Part shown: positions 16,657-24,831 of the stretch, one piece after another
Position numbering within the stretch: the stretch's first letter is position 1
How the letters are laid out: each line of letters opens with the position of its first letter
DNA from: Acidobacteriota bacterium
GTDB taxonomy: Bacteria; Acidobacteriota; Terriglobia; Terriglobales; Acidobacteriaceae
Direction: 5' to 3'
Assembly (NCBI GenBank): GCA_013289875.1
Contig: JABCZC010000001.1
Coordinates: 1 to 64,000, forward strand
Length of the DNA stretch: 64,000 nt
Notes under the pieces: generated by a model
Told to the model about the DNA's origin: nothing
What the model saw: only the letters and a program-made list of their open reading frames with translations
Database searches by the model: none
Program-made: the position numbers and the translations under genes

Positions 16657-17444
16657 ACTCCAGACGCGTGTTGTTTGGGGCGGTTCTGGTGGCGCTGGCT
16701 GCGGTTTCGCTGCGCGCAGACGAGACTCTCGAGAGCCTGAGCGGCACATGCGGCATCCGGGCTTCGACCGAATCGAACAAGTTCGAGTTGAGCCTGGATC
16801 GGGGGACGGAGTGCGACAGCGGCAAACACTGCCACAGCTCCAATATGCAGGAGGCGCTGGTTGCCTTTACCGGCATCACGCTCTCCGATCTGCATCGTGA
16901 AGGCGCACATCTCTATGCAGTGCTCACTGCCGAGGCGGGCACGCTGCGCTGCTCGGGCAACGTTCACGACTCCGAGCTAACGGGATCGTTCACCTTCGAG
17001 CCGAACAAGGCCTTTGCGGCGCGGATGCGCGAGTTGGGAATTACAGGGCTGGACTCGGACAAGCTGGAAGTGTACGCGCTGTTTCACATCGAGACATCGT
17101 GGGTGGTGGCTTTGCAGAAAGCCGGCGTCACGGGCATCGACGCCAGCAATCTGATCGCACTGCGAATCTTCAATGTCACGCCCGAGTATGTGCAGAGTCT
17201 TGCCGCGCTCGGCTACTCGGTGCCATCTGCCGAAAAGCTGGTCGGACTCAAAGTGCAGGGAGTGAATCCGGCGGAGATCAAGCAGATTCAGGCGATGGGC
17301 TATCACCCCAGCATTGACGAGCTGATCCAGATGCGGATCTTCAAGGTGACTCCAGACTTCATCGAGCGCATGAAGGCGAAGGGCTTCGACAACCTGACCA
17401 TCGCCAAGCTGGTGCAGATACGGATTTTTAAGATCGCGGACTGA
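16653..17444 (+). CDS. Secreted protein with BlaR-type tandem repeats
   Basis: A 263-residue exported protein; its start overlaps the end of the protease gene by four bases (ATGA), so the two are translationally coupled. A signal peptide (about 1-22, RRVLFGAVLVALAAVSLRA) precedes a domain of about 95 residues with several Cys (GTCGIRAS, GTECDSGKHCHSS, TLRCSGN), possibly disulphide-linked. The C-terminal half has five copies of the repeat unit found in the protease, such as FIERMKAKGFDNLTIAKLVQ. I recognise no named family. Shared repeats and strict operon position suggest it binds the sensor, as ligand, co-sensor or inhibitor, in the periplasm. This is inference. Confidence 0.85.
   Translation: MNSRRVLFGAVLVALAAVSLRADETLESLSGTCGIRASTESNKFELSLDRGTECDSGKHCHSSNMQEALVAFTGITLSDLHREGAHLYAVLTAEAGTLRCSGNVHDSELTGSFTFEPNKAFAARMRELGITGLDSDKLEVYALFHIETSWVVALQKAGVTGIDASNLIALRIFNVTPEYVQSLAALGYSVPSAEKLVGLKVQGVNPAEIKQIQAMGYHPSIDELIQMRIFKVTPDFIERMKAKGFDNLTIAKLVQIRIFKIAD
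17010..17441 (+). repeat. Five coding tandem repeats in the secreted partner
   Basis: Five units of 28-29 codons with the same hydrophobic pattern as the array at 16108-16641. Units two to five are clear; the first is divergent (ALFHIETS in place of RIFNVTPE). Confidence 0.8.
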
Positions 17445-17486
17445 CGGCAGCTATAGGCGGATTCCCGCGGCAATTCGACGAAGCCG

Positions 17487-19271
17487 TCACTGAGCGTTCA
17501 ACTTCTTCAGCATCCTGACGGCGTTTGAATTGCCGGGATTGATCTGCAAAGACTTCTGGTAGTACTCGATGGCGAGCTGCTGATCGCCGTTATCCATATA
17601 GGCTTCGGCGAGGCTGTCATAGGTGTTGTATGACTGCGGGTAGACTTCAACGCTCAACTTGAAAATCGCAATCGCATCGGGATATTTCTTCAAGTGGATC
17701 AGTTGATAGCCCAGCGTAATCAATTGATTCTCACTGAAATCGTAAACGCCGGGCTGCGTGGTCTTGAATTCGTGGTACTGCGCGACCGCGGCATCGGCTC
17801 CCTTCTCCTGGATCGTCTTGAACATGATTTCGCCGATGGGTTTTCTGCCGGCGAGGTCCACCACCTTTGCCAGCATTCCATCCAGCGCAGATCGATCGAA
17901 GACTCGCCCTCCGTAAACGACAGCAGCAATTTTGCGGGTGTTGCCGATATTGTCGAGTGGATTGGCATCAAGGAGGACAAGGTCGGCGATTTTTCCGGTC
18001 TCGACGGTGCCAAGATCCTTCTCCCGGCCTAAGAAGCGCACTGGATTGAGAGTGGCGGCCTGCAGAGCCTGCATGGGAGTCAGCCCGGCCTGCACGAGAT
18101 AGCCCAGCTCGTCATGCAGACCGAAGCCGGGGAAGCAATACGGATTTGCGGTGTCGGTGCCGGCCAGGATTCCCACCCCTGCTTTCTGCATCGCGCCCAC
18201 TACTTCGAGATCTTTTTGAAATTCTCTTTTTGAGTAGGCGAAATCTTCCGGCGTGCGCTTTCCATCGATGGCCGCCGGGGTCCAGTCGCCTTTGACTGAA
18301 AAGGGCAGATACTTCAGCCGAACATCCTTGAGAAAAGCCGGATCGTCTCCATACGCGAACATGTGCAGCAGAGTGAACGTCGGGACCTGCCAGGTGCCAT
18401 TGCCCTTCAAGAGGGCAGACAGTTCAGCGGCCTTCTGCGGACTGTATGTATCCAGCATCATCTCCCTAATTTCTCTTACGTGTTGCCCCCAGAATTTCGG
18501 CTTGCCCGAATCCAGGTCGTCCGCTAGGTCCGCCTGTTGGGCCTGAAGCAGTTCTGCCTCGCGTGTTGAGCAGGCGGGGAGAATGCTGATCAGGTGTTCG
18601 AAACTCTTCTGCCCGGCTCTGGACGCTTCCTGGGCAGAGACGGAGATCGGCACGTGCCCCACAAACGAAATTCTCTGCTTCCTGGATTCGTCGGCGATGG
18701 CGAAGTACTCTTCACGAGGGAGACCCTGGTATACCTTCACGAAATCTGCCCCGTATTGCTTCGCTATGTCGACCGCCTGGCGAGCCTGCTGTTCACTGCT
18801 CACGGAGACCGATCCAGGCCAATACGGTTTTGGTCCGTCGATGATCGGACTGGCAATCCACATGTGCGGGCCGAGCAGTTGCCCGGCTTCGATCTGCTTT
18901 CGCCACTCGTAGTGGTTCGGGGAGCCCCACATGATGCGTATGCCGGTTACGCCATTGGCGATGAACAGCGCCAAGTAGTCTTTGCCGGTGGGATGAACGT
19001 GCATGTCCCACAGGCCAGGGATGAGAAATTTGCCGGTGGCATTGACCACCTGCGCGCCTTTGGGGATGGCGGCTCCGCTGCTTTTGGCTATCTGCGTGAT
19101 GCGATCGCCAACGATGATGACTGTCATATCCGGCCGGGCCGGCGCGCCGGTTGCGTCAATCACGGTTACATGACGGATGGCGATGACTGTCTGAGGAACG
19201 CCCGGGCTCGTCTGCGCGACCAGTGAGGGCAGGAGAAGCGGGAGAATGAACCATCCACAGAGTCTTCTCAT
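17487..19271 (-). CDS. Exported amidohydrolase with C-terminal TPR segment
   Basis: A 594-residue protein with a signal peptide (about 1-19, ending LVAQ). The amidohydrolase (imidazolonepropionase-like) domain shows DMHVH after PGLWDMHVHPTG for the first metal, a candidate carbamylated Lys in DFVKVYQG, metal His in SFVGHVPIS and SFEHL, and the late Asp in AGTDTANPY. The residues after about 480 form TPR-like helices (DSLAEAYMDNGDQQLAIEYYQ). Related enzymes cleave peptides or cyclic amides, often Xaa-Pro dipeptides; the substrate here is unknown. The TPR part may mediate binding. It is divergent from the GH1 gene and convergent with the repeat-protein gene. Confidence 0.88.
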   Translation of the reverse strand: MRRLCGWFILPLLLPSLVAQTSPGVPQTVIAIRHVTVIDATGAPARPDMTVIIVGDRITQIAKSSGAAIPKGAQVVNATGKFLIPGLWDMHVHPTGKDYLALFIANGVTGIRIMWGSPNHYEWRKQIEAGQLLGPHMWIASPIIDGPKPYWPGSVSVSSEQQARQAVDIAKQYGADFVKVYQGLPREEYFAIADESRKQRISFVGHVPISVSAQEASRAGQKSFEHLISILPACSTREAELLQAQQADLADDLDSGKPKFWGQHVREIREMMLDTYSPQKAAELSALLKGNGTWQVPTFTLLHMFAYGDDPAFLKDVRLKYLPFSVKGDWTPAAIDGKRTPEDFAYSKREFQKDLEVVGAMQKAGVGILAGTDTANPYCFPGFGLHDELGYLVQAGLTPMQALQAATLNPVRFLGREKDLGTVETGKIADLVLLDANPLDNIGNTRKIAAVVYGGRVFDRSALDGMLAKVVDLAGRKPIGEIMFKTIQEKGADAAVAQYHEFKTTQPGVYDFSENQLITLGYQLIHLKKYPDAIAIFKLSVEVYPQSYNTYDSLAEAYMDNGDQQLAIEYYQKSLQINPGNSNAVRMLKKLNAQ

Positions 19272-19366
19272 GCGACTTCTTTCCGCCAGCCGACTATTGT
19301 TATGAGATTCGGTCCGGAGGGTATTGTCGGTGCGGGCTGAGTATAGCTAATTGCAGTCGGTCTACG

Positions 19367-19384
19367 CATCTGTTCGCACAGATG
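19367..19384. promoter_or_regulatory. Inverted repeat between the amidohydrolase and GH1 genes
   Basis: A perfect dyad CATCTGT-TCGC-ACAGATG, 7-base arms around a four-base centre, in the divergent intergenic region. It could be an operator for either gene. TTGACT (19437-19442) downstream may be the -35 box of the GH1 promoter. Confidence 0.4.
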
Positions 19385-19492
19385 AGTGCGGAGAGACTGC
19401 TGAATGACGCGGCCACATGACCTCCAGATAAAACGTTTGACTGGCTTATAGGGACGGTGATAGGTTCGCGAGCCGCGGGAGGTTTGCGGATT

Positions 19493-21034
19493 ATGAATCG
19501 CCGAAATTTTGTCAGGAATTCGCTGGTGACTGCCGGCGCCGCAATGGTCGCAGACCGGAGATTGTCTGCGCTGCGGTTTGCCTCTCAGGAAAAGATTCCG
19601 GGCGCGATTCCGGATTCTGTGATCGACGCAGCCCGCTTTCCGGATGGATTTCTGTGGGGCATGGCGTCGGCCTCCTACCAGGTGGAAGGTGCGTGGGACG
19701 CGGATGGAAAAGGCGAATCGATTTGGGACCGGTTCTCGCACACGGTCGGCAAAGTGAAGGGCGGAGCCATGGCAGATGTCTCGTGCGATGATTACCACCG
19801 CTATAAAGAAGACATCGCCATCCTCAAGCGCCTGAATCAGAAGAGCTATCGCTTTTCGATTTCGTGGGCGCGCATTCAACCCACTGGCACGGGCGCTGTC
19901 AATCAAAAAGGAATCGACCACTACAGCCGCGTGACGGATGCGGTGCTGGAAGCGGGCCTGCGTCCGTTCTGCACGATCTATCACTGGGACCTTCCCCAGA
20001 GACTTGAGGACCGCGGGGGCTGGCCGAATCGCGATCTGGCCGGCTACTACGCCGAATTTGCCGGGATCCTGGCGAAGTATCTGGGCGATCGCATTACGGT
20101 GTGGGCTCCGTTCAACATGCCGTGGACGTTTACCTACTACGGGTATGGGATCGGCGTCTTTCCGCCGTGCAGGAGCGACTTCTACCTGTTTCTGCGCGCT
20201 GCGCACACGGTCAACCTGGCGCAGGGCGAGGCATTGCGCGCCATCAAGGCTGCGTCTTCGAAGGCCACGGTGGGCAGCGCGTACGGCATGGCTCCGGCTT
20301 ATCCAAAGACGGACAGCGAGGCTGATCGCGCGGCGACGGAGCGCTATCACGCGATGAACAATCTCTACTTTCTCAATCCGGCGATGCATGGCGAGTATCC
20401 GAAGGCCTTTGTGGGCGAGCCTCCGTATGACGCGATGGGGTACAAGGCGGGCGATGACAAGATCATGAAGGCTCCGCTGGACTGGGTGGGATTTCACTAC
20501 TACACGCGGCGGATTGTGTCGGCTGCGAGCGGCGGTGCCGGATCGAGCGGAGGCGGACACTTCGGCACGGAGACTGAGGGTGAGGGTGGGTCGGCGGCGC
20601 GCGATCCGCTGACGCAGATCCACGTCGAGATGCCGACGGAGGGTCCGCTGACTGAAGCGGGCCTCGAGATATGGCCGCGCGGGATGTATGACCTGGTGAC
20701 GCAGATTTCGCGCGAGTACAACCACCCCGTTATCGAGATCAGCGAGAACGGCTGCTGCTATCTTGACGCGCCGGACGAGACGGGCCGGGTTCCCGATGCA
20801 CGGCGCATAGCGTTTCATCGGCAGATATTGGCGGAACTGGCGCGCGCGATTTCCGATGGAGCAAAGGTGCGAGCGTATCACGCTTGGACGCTAGTGGATA
20901 ACTTCGAGTGGGCCGATGGATACACGCAGCGATACGGGCTTACCTACGTGGATTTTCGCAGTCAGAAGCGGACAGTGAAGGACTCTGGGCTATGGTACGG
21001 GCGGGTCGCTGCGTCGGGGCGACTGGGTGTGTGA
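19493..21034 (+). CDS. Tat-exported GH1-family protein lacking the acid/base Glu
   Basis: A 513-residue glycoside hydrolase family 1 protein with a twin-arginine signal (NRRNFV at the N-terminus, then a hydrophobic stretch). The start is ATG 19493, about ten bases after GGGAGG. Family features are present: FLWGMASASYQVEGAW near the barrel start, YRFSISWARIQPTG, YHWDLPQRLEDRGGW, and the nucleophile in IEISENG (Glu about 418). In the position of the conserved NEP motif with the acid/base Glu, the protein reads FNMPW, so Met replaces Glu (about 209). It may therefore be inactive, need an external acid, or act on activated substrates, as myrosinases do with Gln. The C-terminus is otherwise complete. 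Confidence 0.9.
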   Translation: MNRRNFVRNSLVTAGAAMVADRRLSALRFASQEKIPGAIPDSVIDAARFPDGFLWGMASASYQVEGAWDADGKGESIWDRFSHTVGKVKGGAMADVSCDDYHRYKEDIAILKRLNQKSYRFSISWARIQPTGTGAVNQKGIDHYSRVTDAVLEAGLRPFCTIYHWDLPQRLEDRGGWPNRDLAGYYAEFAGILAKYLGDRITVWAPFNMPWTFTYYGYGIGVFPPCRSDFYLFLRAAHTVNLAQGEALRAIKAASSKATVGSAYGMAPAYPKTDSEADRAATERYHAMNNLYFLNPAMHGEYPKAFVGEPPYDAMGYKAGDDKIMKAPLDWVGFHYYTRRIVSAASGGAGSSGGGHFGTETEGEGGSAARDPLTQIHVEMPTEGPLTEAGLEIWPRGMYDLVTQISREYNHPVIEISENGCCYLDAPDETGRVPDARRIAFHRQILAELARAISDGAKVRAYHAWTLVDNFEWADGYTQRYGLTYVDFRSQKRTVKDSGLWYGRVAASGRLGV

Positions 21035-21045
21035 TTGATATCGAT

Positions 21046-21600
21046 CTATTGCCTTTGCAGCTTTTCCTTTGTAAGGCTGTTCCACTGTTCTATTGATTCG
21101 GGAACAGGCGGCGAGATTGTGCCGGGAGCGATGCTATCGACGATGCGCTGCGGAGGGACGTTGCCGTCCGAGGCGCGGAAAAGTCCTTTGACCCAGGCGA
21201 TGGCCACCAGCCCCTCCTGAGATGCAGAGACAGGCGAGCGGAAGACCTGTTCCATGTAGACCCACTTTTCGTCCCAGCAGAGGGTGCGGGTGGAGAGAAT
21301 AAAAGGGGCGAAGAGCGCGAGCGGCCGGCGGTAGGTGATGGAGAGCGAGCCGACGAGCGGCATCCAGCCCTCTTTGAGCACAAGCGTGAGAATGCCGGTG
21401 GCGGCGGAGAGGTGGATGCGGCCGTAATCCATGAAGCTGAGATAGCGGGCGTTGTTGAGGTGCAGGTTGAAGTCGATGTCCTGCGGCCAGACGCGCAGGC
21501 GAAGCACGTCCTCGTCGAAGACGCCGATACGAGGCAGCGGGCGGATCTTCTGGCGGATGGCGAGAGCCGGGATGCGGACGAAGCTGTTGTAGTGGGACAT
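21046..21600 (-). CDS. Hotdog-fold thioesterase-like protein
   Basis: A 184-residue protein of the acyl-CoA thioesterase/THEM6-like branch of the hotdog fold. The signature DIDFNLHLNNARYLSFMDYGR near residues 40-60 corresponds to the DxxxHxNNxxY segment of 4HBT-type enzymes, where Asp and nearby residues form the active site. A central strand SLSITYRRPLALF and a late YMEQVFRS segment complete the fold. It should hydrolyse an acyl-CoA or another thioester in the cytoplasm; the chain length is unknown. It converges with the GH1 gene with an 11-base gap. Confidence 0.85.
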   Translation of the reverse strand: MSHYNSFVRIPALAIRQKIRPLPRIGVFDEDVLRLRVWPQDIDFNLHLNNARYLSFMDYGRIHLSAATGILTLVLKEGWMPLVGSLSITYRRPLALFAPFILSTRTLCWDEKWVYMEQVFRSPVSASQEGLVAIAWVKGLFRASDGNVPPQRIVDSIAPGTISPPVPESIEQWNSLTKEKLQRQ

Positions 21601-21717
21601 GGGATGCAGGAAAGCGGGGAGCTAAAGTCCGGGTAGCTAAGAACCGGTTAGCATAACCCAGGTCCGAGAATCCGGACCTGGGGCACGCGGCGTCTTCACC
21701 TGAGTTTACAGGGATCG

Positions 21718-22338
21718 CTAGCGCAGGCTGCGCCAGTCTTCGCTGAGAAAGAGGCGGATGGCGGCGACGCCTGCGGCTCCGTCAGCAATGCAGAGCACGG
21801 CGTTCTTTTGAGTGACGCCGCCGAGGGCGAGAACCGGAACCGGAGCGGCGCCGCGGCAAGCCTTCGATAGCGCGGCGAGCCCCTGTCCGGGGAGAGACGT
21901 TTCGCCGGGGTCTATTTTTTCGAATACAGGCGCGTAAAGGATGAGGGAAGCGTCGCGAGCGGTCCGCACTTCGTCCACCGAATGGCAGGCGCGACTGACG
22001 ACGGGCTCGATTCCGGCGCGGCGATAGATCACGCGGGCAGCATCCAAGGCATCAGGGGGCGAATTGCCGGGCAGGTGGACTCCGTCGGCTCCGGCGGCGA
22101 GGGCGGTTTCAGCTGCGCCGTTCAGGAGGATGCGGGTGTGGATGCTTTCGCTGCGCACTGCCCCGATGATCTGGCGGGTGAGCGCCAGCAGGTCGGGCTG
22201 CGGGAGATCCTTTTCGCGGACCTGAATGTAGTCGACGCCACCATGTGCCCATTTGCGGGCCAGCTCGACGAGCGCAGCCTGTCGCTCCACCTCACCGCCG
22301 GGCAGGAGTTGACGGCTGGTGATAGCGTATAGAAGCAT
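21718..22338 (-). CDS. Thiamine-phosphate synthase superfamily protein (ThiE/TenI-like)
   Basis: A 206-residue TIM-barrel protein. It starts with LLYAITSRQLLPGG and has YIQVREKDL, which binds the pyrimidine phosphate in ThiE, the phosphate loop GADGVHLPGNS, and ALGGVTQKNA near the end. The usual ThiE motif GPxFxTxTK is replaced by YAPVFEKIDPGETS, so this may be a TenI-like or otherwise altered member rather than a proven synthase. The start at 22338 is chosen because the recognisable domain begins there; ATGs at 22380 and 22419 are in frame, and no clear SD decides. No thiamine genes are adjacent. Confidence 0.8.
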   Translation of the reverse strand: MLLYAITSRQLLPGGEVERQAALVELARKWAHGGVDYIQVREKDLPQPDLLALTRQIIGAVRSESIHTRILLNGAAETALAAGADGVHLPGNSPPDALDAARVIYRRAGIEPVVSRACHSVDEVRTARDASLILYAPVFEKIDPGETSLPGQGLAALSKACRGAAPVPVLALGGVTQKNAVLCIADGAAGVAAIRLFLSEDWRSLR

Positions 22339-22490
22339 TTTTCGACTATAGACGGTCGAGACGGGACGGGTTTCCCGCATTGGGCGTAAATTGCTACACC
22401 AGAGATTCACGCAAGGCATACACTGTCGGGGTTAAGATGGGCGCGTGATACGGTTCAGGTGAGTCCAGTTCCAGTGAGTGCACGGAAAAC

Positions 22491-23879
22491 ATGGCTACTT
22501 ACGATTTGGTCGTGATTGGATCGGGTCCTTCGGGTCAGCGCGCGGCAGTCTCCGCGGTGAAGAAGGGCAAGCGTGTGGCCCTGGTGGAGATGCGCAGCGT
22601 GGTGGGCGGCGTGTGCATCAACACCGGCACCATTCCCAGCAAGACGATGCGCGAAGCGGTGCTGCATCTCTCCGGCTACAACTATCGCTCCATCTATGGC
22701 ATGAACTACCGCGTGAAGGAAAAGATCACGATGTCGGATCTTGCCTTCCGCGTGCAGCACGTGATCAAGACAGAGATCGATGTGACCGAAGCGCAGCTGT
22801 CGCGCAACGGCGTGGACGTGATGACCGGCCTCGCCAGTTTTGAGGATTCGACGCATGTTCGCGTAGTGGGGATGAACGGGTCGAATGTGCTGGAGGCGGC
22901 CAATATCGTGATCGCCGTCGGCACCAAGCCGGCCGATACCGCCAAGGTTCCGATCAACGGCCGCACCATTATCAACAGCGACCAGGTGTTGGAACTGCAG
23001 ACGCTGCCGAAGACCCTGATCGTGGTGGGCGGCGGCGTGATCGGCGTCGAATACACCTGCATGTTCTCCGCGCTGGGCGTGCGCGTGACGCTGGTGGAGA
23101 AGCGGCCCAAGCTGCTGGAGTTTGCCGACCAGGAAATTGTCGAAGCGCTGAGTTATCACCTGCGCGACAGCCGCGTGACCATGCGCCTGAACGAGGAAGT
23201 GGAGAGCGTGGAAGAGCTGGGCGGCGCGGTGGTCGCGAACCTCGAGAGCAAGAAGAAGCTGTCCGGCGACGCGCTGCTATACGCGGTCGGGCGGCAGGGC
23301 AACATCGACGAGCTGAACCTGCCGGCTGCTGGCATCGAGGCCGATTCGCGCGGGCGGGTTCCGGTGGACAAGGATTTTCGCACCAAGATTCCGCATATCT
23401 TTGCCGTCGGCGATGTGATCGGCTTTCCCAGCCTCGCTTCGGTTTCGATGGAGCAGGGGCGCATCGCGGCGGAGCGCGCTTTCGGCGAAACCACCGTGCA
23501 ATCCAATCCGAGCTTCTATCCCTACGGGATTTACACCATTCCGGAGATCTCCTTCATCGGCAAAACAGAGGAGCAGTTGACCGAGGAAGACGTGCCGTAC
23601 GAGGTGGGCGTGGCGTACTACCGTGAGATTGCGCGCGGGCAGATTCGCGGCGATACGACGGGGCGGCTGAAGTTGATTTTTCATCGCGAGACGCGAGAGA
23701 TTCTTGGCGTGCACATTATTGGCGAGGGCGCGGCAGAGCTAGTGCACATCGGACAGGCGGTCATGGTGCTGAAAGGCACCGTGGACTATTTCATCAATAC
23801 CGTGTTCAACTACCCCACTCTGGCCGAGTGCTACAAGGCAGCCGCATTCAATGGTGTGAATCGCCTGGCACGGTACTGA
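22491..23879 (+). CDS. sthA: Soluble pyridine nucleotide transhydrogenase
   Basis: A 462-residue FAD-dependent enzyme of the Si-specific transhydrogenase group that exchanges hydride between NADPH and NAD in the cytoplasm. The FAD site is at VVIGSGPSGQRAA near the N-terminus. The family replaces the redox CxxxxC of dihydrolipoyl dehydrogenases with CINTGTIPSK, seen here near residue 42, so no disulphide can form. The nucleotide-binding motif is VVGGGVIGVEYT, and the second FAD contact is FAVGDVIGFP. The C-terminal dimerisation domain is complete. It precedes the ROK gene by 28 bases and may be cotranscribed, linking NADPH balance with sugar phosphorylation (inference). Confidence 0.94.
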   Translation: MATYDLVVIGSGPSGQRAAVSAVKKGKRVALVEMRSVVGGVCINTGTIPSKTMREAVLHLSGYNYRSIYGMNYRVKEKITMSDLAFRVQHVIKTEIDVTEAQLSRNGVDVMTGLASFEDSTHVRVVGMNGSNVLEAANIVIAVGTKPADTAKVPINGRTIINSDQVLELQTLPKTLIVVGGGVIGVEYTCMFSALGVRVTLVEKRPKLLEFADQEIVEALSYHLRDSRVTMRLNEEVESVEELGGAVVANLESKKKLSGDALLYAVGRQGNIDELNLPAAGIEADSRGRVPVDKDFRTKIPHIFAVGDVIGFPSLASVSMEQGRIAAERAFGETTVQSNPSFYPYGIYTIPEISFIGKTEEQLTEEDVPYEVGVAYYREIARGQIRGDTTGRLKLIFHRETREILGVHIIGEGAAELVHIGQAVMVLKGTVDYFINTVFNYPTLAECYKAAAFNGVNRLARY

Positions 23880-23907
23880 AACTGGGCGCGGAGACAGGAG
23901 CGGCGAT

Positions 23908-24819
23908 ATGGCAAAGACCGTTGGCGTAGTCATGACGGAAAAGGTGGTTGCGGGATTGCTCGAAGACCACAAGGTGGTCGGCGAACTGAAACATTTCCCG
24001 GAGGTTTCGGACGAGGGGCATGACGCGGAGGAGAATGGCGGCCTGATCGAGCTGCCCGCCGACGCGCTGGCCGAACTACTGTGCGAGCTGATTGCCACGC
24101 TGGCTCCGGCAGGCAGCGGGGTGGAGGCGGCGGGCATCGCTGTGCCCGGCATTGTGCGCAACGGCGTGATCGAGGACTCGCCGAACCTGCAGCAGCTGAA
24201 GGGCGCGAACATTTTGGGGACGGTCAAGAATGCCCTGGCGGCGCGCGGGCTGGACTACAACATGAGCGTGCTGAACGATGCCGACGCGGTCGCGGCAGGC
24301 GTGGCGGCCACCCGGGGACAACTGGATCGGCTGGTGCGCGTGTGGACCATCGGCAATGGCATCGGATTCGGACGGTTCCCTTACACAGACGGCCCCTGGG
24401 AGGGTGGACACACCGTGGTCACCCTCGATCCCAAGGAGAAATACTGCGCTTGCGGCGGCAAGGGACACCTCGAAGGCATCACCGGCCACCGCGCCATGCG
24501 GCTCCGCTTCCTGGACCTGGAGCCGGATGAGGTATTCGCCCATGCACGAAAGGGCGACCGGCGCTGCGCTGAGTTCGTGGAACTATGGCATTGCGCGCTG
24601 GCGGCGGCGACGGCTTCGCAGATCCATCTCGAAGGACCGGGACGCTTCTACTTCACAGGACGGGATATCTCGCGGCTCGATCTGCCCCGGCTCAAGGAGC
24701 ACCTCTACCAGATGGTCAAGATGAGTCCACTGCAGAGCTATACGGTTGAAGTGATACCCGAAGACCCGACCTTATCGCTGATCGGAGCGGGCGCGGCTGC
24801 GGAGCACGCAGGGCGCTGA
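23908..24819 (+). CDS. ROK-family sugar kinase-like protein
   Basis: A 303-residue ROK (repressor, ORF, kinase) protein without a DNA-binding domain. The first ATP site is divergent (VGVVMTEKVVAGLL). The catalytic Asp lies in VLNDADAVAAG, the sugar-contact region is GNGIGFGRFP, and the zinc motif reads KYCACGGKGHLEG, where one of the usual three Cys is replaced by His. It probably phosphorylates a hexose or N-acetylated hexose in the cytoplasm, but the divergent N-terminus leaves the activity open. It follows sthA on the same strand and converges with the second serine hydrolase gene. Confidence 0.85.
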   Translation: MAKTVGVVMTEKVVAGLLEDHKVVGELKHFPEVSDEGHDAEENGGLIELPADALAELLCELIATLAPAGSGVEAAGIAVPGIVRNGVIEDSPNLQQLKGANILGTVKNALAARGLDYNMSVLNDADAVAAGVAATRGQLDRLVRVWTIGNGIGFGRFPYTDGPWEGGHTVVTLDPKEKYCACGGKGHLEGITGHRAMRLRFLDLEPDEVFAHARKGDRRCAEFVELWHCALAAATASQIHLEGPGRFYFTGRDISRLDLPRLKEHLYQMVKMSPLQSYTVEVIPEDPTLSLIGAGAAAEHAGR

Positions 24820-24831
24820 GGCGTCGCCAGG

